From assembly GCA_004297765.1 (NCBI GenBank), contig SCTZ01000043.1:24380-88379 (forward strand): a DNA stretch of 64,000 nt, in the 5' to 3' direction. The notes under the pieces were generated by a model, which made no database searches, had not been told where the DNA came from, and saw only the letters and a list, made by a program, of their open reading frames with translations. The DNA comes from Chloroflexota bacterium (GTDB lineage Bacteria; Chloroflexota; Dehalococcoidia; FW602-bin16). The position numbers and the translations under genes are program-made. The first letter of the stretch is position 1, and every line of letters starts with the position of its first letter. Shown in pieces: positions 25,562-33,170 of the stretch.

Positions 25562-26533
25562 ATGCCCCTGACCACGGTCACAAGAAAGCCAGCGCGTCTA
25601 ACGGAAAAAGAGGATAACTCTCGGACAAAGCACCCTGACATCTCGCCACGCGAGGTGGAGCTTCTTGCCCTTCTCGCGGACAAGCCACTCCTGAACGGGA
25701 ATCAGATCGTTGCGCTGAGAACGTCGTCGACGTCGCTGACGCTACGGTTGTTGTTGCATCTGGAGAGCCGTGGGCTCCTCAGTTGCTCTGTGCCGGCTGG
25801 TCGGGCCCATATTCCCGTAAACCGCTATTACCATCTCAGCAGTGACGGCATACGCGTTCTCGCACGGCGCGAAGGGATAACGCCCGGTCGCTTTGCGCGA
25901 GAGCACTGGCTCTCTCCCGCGCGCCTCACTATGCTCTTCAACTCCTTGGAGCACACGCGGGGAAGTCACCAGTTCTTCGTGGATCTGGCCCTGGAGGCGC
26001 GGAAACACGACGACCAGGCTCTCCTGGTCTGGCAGGGCGAGGTCGCGGCCACCCGACGCTATCTGTGGCACGGTGAGTCACGCCTCCTGCGTCCGGACGG
26101 CTATGGGGTATACCGTAAGCACGGCCGTGTGCTGCCCTTCTACCTGGAATGGGATAGCGGAAACATGGGCATCAAGCGCCATCGAAGAAAGCTACGGACC
26201 TATCACCAGTGCCGGTCGGGGCAGGGGGCTAGGGGTTGGGAGTTGGGGGCTGGGGGACCGACCCCCAATCCCCCAACCCCCAGAAGCGCGGGTTTTCCGG
26301 CCATCCTTGCGGTTACGACCGACGAGCGCGTCCGGCAGTTGAACCGCGCCGCCCTGCAGGTGGCGCGGAGTCGCCAGGATCTCGTCCTGTCCCTCTTCAT
26401 CACCACGCGACGAGAGTTGGAGGCCGTGGGGACATTCGGCTGCCACTGGTGGGACGTGCGCTCCCAGCGGAGCGTCACCCTGGATGATGCCCCGAACGTC
26501 TGGATCGAGCTGAATCGAGAGAAGGAGGCATAA
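25562..26533 (+). CDS. Replication-relaxation family protein
   Basis: The 323-residue protein has an N-terminal winged-helix-like part (VELLALLADKPLLNGNQIVAL...LLHLESRGLLS) and the family's central pattern (FNSLEHTRGSHQFFVDLALEA, then RLLRPDGYGVYRKHGRVLPFYLEWDSGNMG). Members of the replication-relaxation family are encoded on plasmids and conjugative elements and act in plasmid replication and relaxation; this could be the relaxosome protein of the element. A Gly/Pro-rich insert (about residues 219-240) is coded by a palindromic repeat at 26235-26281 and looks like a late insertion. GAGGAGGTG precedes the ATG. Confidence 0.75.
   Translation: MPLTTVTRKPARLTEKEDNSRTKHPDISPREVELLALLADKPLLNGNQIVALRTSSTSLTLRLLLHLESRGLLSCSVPAGRAHIPVNRYYHLSSDGIRVLARREGITPGRFAREHWLSPARLTMLFNSLEHTRGSHQFFVDLALEARKHDDQALLVWQGEVAATRRYLWHGESRLLRPDGYGVYRKHGRVLPFYLEWDSGNMGIKRHRRKLRTYHQCRSGQGARGWELGAGGPTPNPPTPRSAGFPAILAVTTDERVRQLNRAALQVARSRQDLVLSLFITTRRELEAVGTFGCHWWDVRSQRSVTLDDAPNVWIELNREKEA
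26235..26281 (+). repeat. G-rich palindromic repeat inserted inside a coding region
   Basis: A G-rich arm (26235-26256) pairs almost fully with a C-rich arm (26262-26281) around a 5-base loop. The C-rich arm is built of CCCCCAATCCCCCAACCCCC. The element lies in frame within the replication-relaxation gene and adds a low-complexity peptide rich in Gly and Pro. It resembles mobile intergenic hairpins of the REP type. Confidence 0.6.
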
Positions 26534-27487
26534 GTGTTCGGGAAGAGAAAAGGTCGCGGCCCTCTGAAAGTCCTGATCGCCACGCGTTCGAGAGAGGTGC
26601 TGGAGGTGCTCACGCGCTTCTCCGCGCGATGGGAAGTCCTGGAGGCTTTCACGACCGATGGCGTCTATCGCTTGCTCAAAGGCTGCCAACTGGTGGTGAT
26701 CGAGCCTAGCGACCTGCTGGAGAGGGAACTGTCCTGGGAGGGCCTCTCTGGGGTTTTGGAGCAGGCCGGTATCCCCCGCGTCTCGGCCAGGGAGTTCGTC
26801 TCCAATCCCGAGCTCTGGGAGACCCGCGCCCTAGCCGCCAGTGGCAGCCTCGAGCATCTGCCGTGCCGCTGCGTTGCCCTGACTAGCTACTCAGGAGGCG
26901 TGGGAAAGACCACCCTCACGCTCGACACGGCCCGTTACCTAGCCAAGACGGCCCACGTGCCGGTGCTGGCCGTGGAGTTTGGCCATGGGGCGAGCGCCTT
27001 CCATACGTTGGCGGGACCCGACCTGCCCTCGGTCTACGACTGCGTGAACGGCGGAAGCGCGCCGGGGAAATGGCGCGGCGTGGACCTGCTGCCGATGGTC
27101 TGGGAATTGGCTCGCGTCATGCCGCTGGAAGCCTTTTCCGCCTGGCTGGCGCAGGCCAAGAAGGACCATGTGCTCACGCTCATCGACGTCCAATACCCCC
27201 ACCCGCTCTTGCCCGCCGCGGAGCCGCTGGTGGACGAGTGGCTCGTCTTGACCACCGCGCGCCCCGACGCGGTTTTCAACGCGGCCGAGCTCACGGAGAA
27301 CCTTCGCCCCAGTCGCGTTGTGCTCAACCAGAAGGGTCTGGGAGATGGGTTGGCTTTGCGGGGCTTCGAGCGAGACGTGGAGATCCCGTTCCATCGCCAT
27401 GCCGAGAAGCTGGACGGGAAGCTCGGTCAGAAGCTCATTTCGACTATCTACCCAACCGCCCGTTTCGAGAGAGGAGGTCTCCGATGA
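26534..27487 (+). CDS. tadZ: TadZ/CpaE-like ParA-type ATPase
   Basis: The 317-residue protein has a degenerate receiver-like N-terminal domain (residues 10-105) and a ParA/MinD-type domain with the deviant Walker A SGGVGKTT (about 119-126) and a late TARPDAVFNAAEL segment. TadZ/CpaE places the Flp pilus machine at its cell site. The receiver-like domain lacks an obvious phospho-Asp in the usual context, as in other TadZ proteins. GTG 26534 follows GAGAAGGAGG. The end overlaps the cpaB-like start (ATGA), and the order TadZ-CpaB-TadA-TadB-TadC follows. Confidence 0.8.
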   Translation: MFGKRKGRGPLKVLIATRSREVLEVLTRFSARWEVLEAFTTDGVYRLLKGCQLVVIEPSDLLERELSWEGLSGVLEQAGIPRVSAREFVSNPELWETRALAASGSLEHLPCRCVALTSYSGGVGKTTLTLDTARYLAKTAHVPVLAVEFGHGASAFHTLAGPDLPSVYDCVNGGSAPGKWRGVDLLPMVWELARVMPLEAFSAWLAQAKKDHVLTLIDVQYPHPLLPAAEPLVDEWLVLTTARPDAVFNAAELTENLRPSRVVLNQKGLGDGLALRGFERDVEIPFHRHAEKLDGKLGQKLISTIYPTARFERGGLR

Positions 27488-28233
27488 GCCGCAAGATCCT
27501 CGTCGCCATCCTGCTCGTCTCATCCCTTGCTGCAGTGGGCGCGGGCTACTACGGCAGACAGCAGTGGCGGGCCGTGACTCCGACGATGGCGGTGGTCACC
27601 GCTGCCCGCGCAATACCGCCCTACGTGCTCATCACGCGGGATATGCTGGCCGAAAGGCAGTTGCCGGAGAGCCTGAGGCTGGAGCCGATCTTCCTACGCA
27701 CCTCGGACGTGGTCGGGAAGATGTCGTCGGTCTCCATCCCGGCGGGAGGGCTCGTCTATCGGGAATTCGCGGTTCCGATGGATGCTTTCCGACTGAGCGC
27801 GGACCCGGCCCTCGAGATCGTCTCGTTCCCCGCCCGTCCCGAAAAGGCCGTAGGTGGACAGATCCGGCCCGGCCAGCGCATCAACGTGTATCGTGTCGCG
27901 ATCGGTACGCAGACGATGTCACTATCGCCGGAGCAGGCTCTCGCCACCAAAGGGGCGGAGTCCAAGCTCCTGACCTCGGGAGTTCGGGTGGTCGACGTGC
28001 GCACCGCACAAGGCGAAGCACCGGAGGCCAACGGCACCACCCAGGATGGACGCGGTCGTAGCGCTCCACCAACCATCATCACGGTGGCCGTTCCATCGGA
28101 AACCGCGCGAGCCATTATCGCATTGGCCGGAGAGACGAGGGGTTCCTATGACCTCTGGGTGACACTGGCGCCGCTGGATGGCCAGGAGGTTCCCGTGCAG
28201 ATCGAGGCTGACAGGGCGGGAGGGCAGCCATGA
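27484..28233 (+). CDS. cpaB: CpaB/RcpC-like Flp pilus assembly protein
   Basis: The 249-residue protein starts at ATG 27484, overlapping the preceding stop. An N-terminal membrane helix (ILVAILLVSSLAAVGAGYYG) leads to an SAF domain (VVTAARAIPPYVLITRDMLA...VGKMSSVSIPAGGLVYREF, about residues 35-100), the mark of CpaB/RcpC proteins, and then the RcpC domain (IRPGQRINVYRV). In diderms CpaB works with the secretin. No secretin gene is found here, so in a monoderm it probably contacts the wall. It overlaps tadA by four bases. Confidence 0.8.
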   Translation: MSRKILVAILLVSSLAAVGAGYYGRQQWRAVTPTMAVVTAARAIPPYVLITRDMLAERQLPESLRLEPIFLRTSDVVGKMSSVSIPAGGLVYREFAVPMDAFRLSADPALEIVSFPARPEKAVGGQIRPGQRINVYRVAIGTQTMSLSPEQALATKGAESKLLTSGVRVVDVRTAQGEAPEANGTTQDGRGRSAPPTIITVAVPSETARAIIALAGETRGSYDLWVTLAPLDGQEVPVQIEADRAGGQP

Positions 28234-29438
28234 TCGGTCTCCGCAACGGCGATTACGCCGCCCTGGTGCCGGCCCTTCAGGAGTATCTATTGACGCGGGG
28301 CATTCCCATCCCACGCTGGAGGCAAGAGGAACTCGATGGGCCGGAAAGACAGGCCTTTGCCGCCCAGGTCCTGAAAGGAATGGTCGATCTCAAGGTGCCC
28401 GTCGGGCCTGAGGACCTGCCAGAGGTCTCCGCCGAGGTGGCGCGACGCATCCTGGGTCTCGGGGTTCTGGAGCCGTATCTCCGCGACGAGACCGTCAGCG
28501 AGGTGATCGTGCGAGGCCGCCACGTCAAGGTGGAGCGTGCCGGCCGGCTCGAAGAGATCGGCGACCTGGGTTCGGCGGAATACTTCCTCGAGGTGGCAAG
28601 GCGGGTGGCCGAGCTTCAGGGCAGACAGCTCGGCGTGGCCAAGCCCTTCGTACTGGTCGATCTGCCGGATGGCAGTCGTCTTACCGCCATGATCCCGCCC
28701 CTGTCCGTAGCCGGGGTGGCGATCAACATTCGACGCTTCGCCGTGCGTCGTCTGAATCTGGAAGAACTGGTCGAGCGCAGTGCTCTGGATAGGGAGACCG
28801 CGAGCCTCCTGGAAAGGGTCGCGGGACGAGTGAACCTCCTCGTCTCCGGCGCACCGGGCGCGGGCAAGACCACTCTTCTCAACGCGCTCTCCGCCCACTT
28901 CCCTCAGGGAAGCGAGGTGGCTATCGTGGAGAGCTTCCGCGAGTTGCAGGTTCAGCACCCGCATCCAGCCTGGGCCGTCGTGCAGGAGGAAGGAGAGGAG
29001 GGACGCATCTCCATGGGCGAGGTAGTCAACGTCATCTACACCCGCATGCGGCCGGACATCGTCGCGGTGGGAGAAGTGGTGCGAGGGGATCAAGCTGCCG
29101 AGTACGTTCATGCGATCAACCTGGGCGTGGTCGGTCTCACCACCATCCACGGCAGCTCGTGCCTTGGAGCGCTCCATCGACTGGAGACGATGGTCCTCGA
29201 AACCAAGCCGACGCTTAATTGGCTTGCGACCCGTGAGCGGATCGCCGAGGGCACCGACATCGTGATACAGCTCAGGCGCCTGGCGGATGGAAGACGGCGG
29301 TTGCAGGAGATGGTCGCGCTCGAGGGACTAGACGAAAGGGGACATTTCATCACCACTGTGCTCAAGCGGTGGGACCCAGACAAGGGGAGTTTCTCGCCTC
29401 TGAAGTGTAGCCACCGCCTGGAGGAGAGATTGGCATGA
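28230..29438 (+). CDS. tadA: TadA/CpaF secretion ATPase
   Basis: The 402-residue VirB11/TadA-type ATPase has Walker A SGAPGAGKTTLLN (about residues 206-218), an Asp-box-like region (VAIVESFRELQVQHPHPAW), Walker B-like RPDIVAVGEVVRGDQAAEY and a His box (GLTTIHGSS). It powers Flp pilus extension and retraction. It could also serve the conjugation channel in the place of VirB11, since no other VirB11 gene is seen. Start and stop both overlap the neighbours with ATGA, so the whole tad set is co-translated. Confidence 0.9.
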   Translation: MIGLRNGDYAALVPALQEYLLTRGIPIPRWRQEELDGPERQAFAAQVLKGMVDLKVPVGPEDLPEVSAEVARRILGLGVLEPYLRDETVSEVIVRGRHVKVERAGRLEEIGDLGSAEYFLEVARRVAELQGRQLGVAKPFVLVDLPDGSRLTAMIPPLSVAGVAINIRRFAVRRLNLEELVERSALDRETASLLERVAGRVNLLVSGAPGAGKTTLLNALSAHFPQGSEVAIVESFRELQVQHPHPAWAVVQEEGEEGRISMGEVVNVIYTRMRPDIVAVGEVVRGDQAAEYVHAINLGVVGLTTIHGSSCLGALHRLETMVLETKPTLNWLATRERIAEGTDIVIQLRRLADGRRRLQEMVALEGLDERGHFITTVLKRWDPDKGSFSPLKCSHRLEERLA

Positions 29439-30325
29439 CGATGGAGCACCTGCTTGGCAATTCCCCCTGGCCATGGGTCTTTGCCGGCTCGCTAGCCGTA
29501 GCCACCTGGTCCTTGTGCATCTTGTTGGCGAGGCAGGGAGTCGAAGCGGCGTGGCGGCTTCATCGCAGGCGAGGAGCGAGGAAACACGGACTGCTCGCTG
29601 GCATCGGTGCCTTACAGCATGGCCCGCAGGACTTCAGATCCTGGGCCCCCTTGCTGGTGAGCATCCCTATGGCGGCGTTCCTGAGTCTCAGAAGTCCCTT
29701 CCTCGCGGCCTGCTTCATTGCACTCGGACTGCTCTTGAGCCGCTATCTGACCTGGCGACGTTCTCGCGCCGGGCTTTCCCAGGTCAGTGCTGAGTTGGAA
29801 AGAATGGTCACCGCACTCCACTCTGCCTACCTCGTGCGACCGGTGGTCGCTTCGGCTTTGGAGGAAGCGGCCCGTAGCGTTCAGGGACCTCTGAGAGAGG
29901 CGGTCGAACGAGCTCTTCGAGGAGTCTGGGTCGGTGGGAGTCCCAAGGAAGCGTACGCCTCTCTGGGGAAGGCCGTCGGGAGTCCCTACCTCGCCCAACT
30001 GGGTCTCGTCCTCGAACGGGCTGAGGAATGCAGTCCTATGCTGGTCGGTGAGGCGCTGAAAGATATCGCGGGTCGCCTGAAGCGGCGCAAACGTTTGCAA
30101 GCACGGGTCAAGGCTTCCATGTCGATGCTTGCGTGGACGGTGCGCTTCCTTCAAGGAGCGAACGCGCTGGCCGTTGTCATCGTGCTGGCCACGCCAAGTC
30201 TGAGGGATTTCTACATAGGGAGCTTTCAGCGACAAGGGCTTTTCGCGATCGCGCTGGCTGCGGTGCTGGGTGCCAGTCTGTACTTCGATCACCAGCTAGC
30301 GAGTCTACGGGAGCGTGTGCTATGA
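29435..30325 (+). CDS. tadB: TadB-like inner-membrane platform protein
   Basis: The 296-residue type II secretion F-domain protein has membrane segments near residues 10-30, 68-105 and a C-terminal pair (about 235-285), around a cytoplasmic F domain (AELERMVTALHSAYLVRPVV...). TadB and TadC form the platform that couples TadA to pilin assembly. The start ATG overlaps the tadA stop, and the stop overlaps the tadC start. Confidence 0.8.
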   Translation: MTMEHLLGNSPWPWVFAGSLAVATWSLCILLARQGVEAAWRLHRRRGARKHGLLAGIGALQHGPQDFRSWAPLLVSIPMAAFLSLRSPFLAACFIALGLLLSRYLTWRRSRAGLSQVSAELERMVTALHSAYLVRPVVASALEEAARSVQGPLREAVERALRGVWVGGSPKEAYASLGKAVGSPYLAQLGLVLERAEECSPMLVGEALKDIAGRLKRRKRLQARVKASMSMLAWTVRFLQGANALAVVIVLATPSLRDFYIGSFQRQGLFAIALAAVLGASLYFDHQLASLRERVL

Positions 30326-31128
30326 CCAGCATCCTGTTCGCCATGTCATTGGCTGTCGTGGTCTTCTCCGGAACGTTTCTGGCGCTGGAGCGCGGCGTGG
30401 TCGGCGTGACAGCGACCGTAACTCGTCGCGGTCGTTGGTCGTCCGCTCTCCGTCGGGCCTCTGCGCGCCCGGTCTCGTCCCTGCTGGCCGAAGACGAGTA
30501 TCTCGGGCTCCTCGGTGTGAACTGGATCGTGCTCCAGATTGGCGGGGCCGTAACTGGAGTTCTGGTATTGGCTGTCGTCTTTGCCGAAAGCACACCCCAG
30601 TTGGCCGTAACCGGATTGGCGGGGGCTTTGATTCCGCGTCTGGCGAAGGGTCACCTCCTGGGGCGAGCCCGCGAGCGCCATCTAAGCGAGGTGCGCGACT
30701 TCGTGGGTGCCCTGCGCCTCATGGTCGGCATGGGTGAGACCCTCTCCCGTTCGCTCATGCGCTTATCCCAGGCGAACGACGACAGCATTTTCGGTCGCCG
30801 TCTGCGCTACCACGTATCGACCAAGCTCGCGTCCTCCCCGGAGGTCGTGATCGAGGCGCTGGCGCAGGATTTCCGCTCAAGGGAGTTGGAGAACCTGCTG
30901 CTCCGCCTACGGGCGAGCCAGAGGGGCGGACTGGCTAGCCAGGAGGCGGTGCGCTCTACCGCGGAGGAGGTGGAGGCCGAGGTGGCTGAGCAGGTGGAGC
31001 TAGCGATCGAGGAGGCCCCCACGAAGATGGTGCTGCCCATGCTGGTGGGTCTTTTCCCCTCTATCTTGGTGCTACTTCTCTATCCCCTGGCCCATACCTT
31101 CCTGGCCGGTCTCAAAGGGGGGCTCTAG
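30322..31128 (+). CDS. tadC: TadC-like inner-membrane platform protein
   Basis: The 268-residue second F-domain protein starts at ATG 30322 inside the tadB stop; an upstream in-frame extension is rejected because it lies within tadB. Helices are at the N-terminus (MTSILFAMSLAVVVFSGTFL), near residues 70-105 and at the C-terminus (KMVLPMLVGLFPSILVLLLY). The cytoplasmic part SEVRDFVGALRLMVGMGETL matches the T2SSF fold. It pairs with TadB. Confidence 0.8.
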   Translation: MTSILFAMSLAVVVFSGTFLALERGVVGVTATVTRRGRWSSALRRASARPVSSLLAEDEYLGLLGVNWIVLQIGGAVTGVLVLAVVFAESTPQLAVTGLAGALIPRLAKGHLLGRARERHLSEVRDFVGALRLMVGMGETLSRSLMRLSQANDDSIFGRRLRYHVSTKLASSPEVVIEALAQDFRSRELENLLLRLRASQRGGLASQEAVRSTAEEVEAEVAEQVELAIEEAPTKMVLPMLVGLFPSILVLLLYPLAHTFLAGLKGGL

Positions 31129-31280
31129 CCGGCTAGAGGGCCACAGGGCAACGACACCGAACGAAGGGAGGAGATGCCTATGGTGTAAGGAAGGTAGGGC
31201 GCAGGTGCGCTCCAAGCAAAGAGTGGTAGGTAGTCTAGCGTCGATTGTACCCGACAAGTAGAGAAAGGAGAGAAAGTCTA

Positions 31281-31469
31281 GTGAAAACTGCTGTCAAGCG
31301 ATTCTTCGGCGATGACCGCGGCCTAACCCTGGTGGAGTACGTAGCGGGTGGTGCGCTGGTAGCCCTGTTCCTGTTCGGAACCCTGAACGCCATCTTTTCA
31401 CAGGCCAAGGCGAGCGCCACGGCCACGAACGCGGAGATGACGTCCAAAATTCCCACGGCGCCCCAGTAG
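31281..31469 (+). CDS. flp: Flp-type pilin 1
   Basis: The 62-residue protein starts at GTG 31281, ten bases after AAAGGAGAG. It has the Flp prepilin signature: a short basic leader, then the Gly-Leu cleavage region GLTLVEYVAGGALVALFLFG with Glu and Tyr at +5/+6, one hydrophobic helix, and a short Ser/Thr/Ala tail. It should be the major fibre subunit of the Tad pilus. It lies 150 bases after tadC and is probably expressed more strongly than the platform genes. Confidence 0.85.
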   Translation: MKTAVKRFFGDDRGLTLVEYVAGGALVALFLFGTLNAIFSQAKASATATNAEMTSKIPTAPQ

Positions 31470-31499
31470 GGCAGTGTAGGCCCGGTAGATAGCATAGTT

Positions 31500-31531
31500 G
31501 GCGGCGGCTCTGCTCCAAGCGGGCCGCCGCC
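31500..31531 (+). repeat. GC-rich stem-loop between the two pilin genes
   Basis: GGCGGCGGC (31500-31508) pairs with GCCGCCGCC (31523-31531) around a 14-base loop. No T-run follows, so it is unlikely to be a full terminator. It may protect the 3' end of the first pilin mRNA or reduce read-through, setting the ratio of the two pilins. Confidence 0.5.
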
Positions 31532-31568
31532 AGATCAACTGTCGACAACAAAGACCTGTGGAGGAGAT

Positions 31569-31724
31569 ATGGAGATGCTGCGATTCTGGCGAGACACGCG
31601 GGGTCTCACAGCGATCGAGTACGTGGCGGTGGGAGCTCTCGTAGCACTCTTTCTTTTCGGAACGTTGAGTGCGATCTTCACCACGCTACACGACAAGCTG
31701 CAGAGGATCGCCGATGGCCTTTAG
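31569..31724 (+). CDS. flp: Flp-type pilin 2
   Basis: The 51-residue protein starts at ATG 31569 after TGGAGGAG. The processed part GLTAIEYVAVGALVALFLFG nearly repeats that of pilin 1 and keeps the Glu-Tyr pair, followed by GTLSAIFTTLHDKLQRIADGL. It is a typical Flp pilin length. The last 11 bases overlap the start of the prepilin peptidase gene. It arose probably by tandem duplication of pilin 1, with a different tail. Confidence 0.85.
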   Translation: MEMLRFWRDTRGLTAIEYVAVGALVALFLFGTLSAIFTTLHDKLQRIADGL

Positions 31725-32181
31725 CGCGATGCTCTCGGCCTACCTTGCAATGGCCGCAGCCTGGGATTTCAAGCGCGGGTTGGTGCCCAACTGGCTGACT
31801 GTGTCGGGAATGGCTGCCGCAGGCGGATGGCAGTTGTACCAGGGCCACTGGCAGTTTCTTGAGGCCTGGGCCGTTATCTTCGCCCTGTGGATGCTCAGAT
31901 TCTTTGGCGGGGGAGACGACAAGCTCATGATGGTTCTCTTTGCTCTGTACCCGAGCGTGGACTTCCTCGTCTTCTTTTCCTGGGTGGCTCTGGCGGCCAC
32001 GCTGCCCCAGATCGTGCTCAAGCACCGGCGCACGTCGATCGTGAGCCTGGGGCGGCGTCTCAAGCTGCGTCTGGCCACCGGCATCTTTCCCGGCGAAGAA
32101 GAGCTCGACCGAAACGGCGTGCGGTCTACCTGGATCATCAGTCTAGCGGGGGTGCTCTATGTCTGGCTTCATCCGAGATAG
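31714..32181 (+). CDS. tadV: TadV/CpaA prepilin peptidase
   Basis: The 155-residue protein starts at ATG 31714 inside the end of the second pilin gene. It is an aspartic peptidase of the GxGD type: the first Asp is in WDFKRGLVPNWLTV (about residue 18) and the second in FFGGGDDKLMM (about residue 67). Four or more membrane helices are visible. It would process the Flp pilins and TadE-like proteins of this cluster. The C-terminus overlaps the next pseudopilin gene by 23 bases. Confidence 0.85.
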   Translation: MAFSAMLSAYLAMAAAWDFKRGLVPNWLTVSGMAAAGGWQLYQGHWQFLEAWAVIFALWMLRFFGGGDDKLMMVLFALYPSVDFLVFFSWVALAATLPQIVLKHRRTSIVSLGRRLKLRLATGIFPGEEELDRNGVRSTWIISLAGVLYVWLHPR

Positions 32182-32566
32182 GCGCGGCGTGGCGACGATC
32201 GAGCTCACCTTCGCCGTGGTCATTCTCTCCATGCTCCTCTTTGGGGCGCTGGAGCTATCACGAGCTTACTCGGTAAAGCACGCTTTAGGTACGGGTGCTT
32301 ATCAGGCGGCCCGCTACCTTTCGTACAATCCAACGGATCACGCGCGTGCCGAGACCATCGTGCGTGACGAGGTGAGGATGAGCCTCGGCGGAGGCCTCGC
32401 GGATCAGGTGAGCATAGCCGTGGCGATGCCGAGCGGTAACTTCCAGTCGGTCTTCACCGTCGAGGCCACAGTGCACTACGTGCCGCTGACCCCCGTACCG
32501 TTCGTTTCCCTGGGCAGCCGAACGCTTGTAGGTCGGCATTCTCAGACCATCGAACGGTACCCATAG
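32159..32566 (+). CDS. TadE-like pseudopilin
   Basis: The 135-residue protein has a prepilin-like N-terminus RRGVATIELTFAVVILSMLL with Glu at +5 and one helix, then SRAYSVKHALGTGAYQAARYL, a segment common in TadE proteins, and a beta-rich extracellular part. It overlaps tadV and is followed after a short gap by a TadG-like gene, a second TadE/G set that mirrors the one at 13700-15148. Confidence 0.8.
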   Translation: MSGFIRDRRGVATIELTFAVVILSMLLFGALELSRAYSVKHALGTGAYQAARYLSYNPTDHARAETIVRDEVRMSLGGGLADQVSIAVAMPSGNFQSVFTVEATVHYVPLTPVPFVSLGSRTLVGRHSQTIERYP

Positions 32567-32603
32567 ACGCGGAGGAGTGACACGTGCGTGGGAGAAAGCG
32601 ATC

Positions 32604-33134
32604 GTGAGATTCCGTCGGACCTTGTGCCAGCGATTAGGGGAGAACCGGGGCGCGGCGGCCCTATGGGGAGCGATGGCGGCAGTCGTGTTAGCCCTTTCGG
32701 CGGCCGCGGTGTTGGACGTCTACCAGCTGTCGATCACCCGCAACTGGGCCTATCAGATAGCTTCGGAGGCTGCGCTCAGGGGCGTGAGCTGGGGACGCGA
32801 CTTTGCCAGCGTCGCCGAGAATGGCGGTATGCGCCTGGACGAGACCACCGCCATCGAGGAAGCTACCTCGGCCGTCGAGGCGGCCCTGGCCGAAAGAGGA
32901 GTCGCGAGATACCTGCTCGATGTGCGCGCTCTGCCCGAGGGAGGCACAGAGACGGGTTTTCCGCCGGTTTCTAGAGCCATCCAATCGGGTAAAACTGACT
33001 GGTCATCCACTGAGCCGGCCATCGGAGTCTACCTGGAATTGGCGGTGCCCGTGGCCTTCTTCGGGTTGGTTAGTGGAACACACAGCGTGCCAGTGCACGC
33101 TTTCGCGGCAGCGGCGCTAGCCGAAGCGCGATGA
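32604..33134 (+). CDS. TadG-like pilus-assembly protein
   Basis: The 176-residue protein probably starts at GTG 32604, which has GGAGA nine bases upstream; the in-frame GTG at 32577 directly abuts GGAGGA and is less likely. After ENRGAAALWGAMAAVVLALS comes one membrane helix and an extracellular part of about 130 residues. The N-terminal Arg-Gly followed by small residues matches TadG-like proteins. It is the last gene of the tad/conjugation cluster. Confidence 0.65.
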   Translation: MRFRRTLCQRLGENRGAAALWGAMAAVVLALSAAAVLDVYQLSITRNWAYQIASEAALRGVSWGRDFASVAENGGMRLDETTAIEEATSAVEAALAERGVARYLLDVRALPEGGTETGFPPVSRAIQSGKTDWSSTEPAIGVYLELAVPVAFFGLVSGTHSVPVHAFAAAALAEAR

Positions 33135-33170
33135 GTGCAAGGAAGATGCGAAGTTAAGTGGGGAGGGGTT

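Noticed and set aside
27070..27483. Upstream extension of the CpaB-like protein
   Set aside because: It lies within the TadZ gene; ATG 27484 begins a clean membrane anchor.
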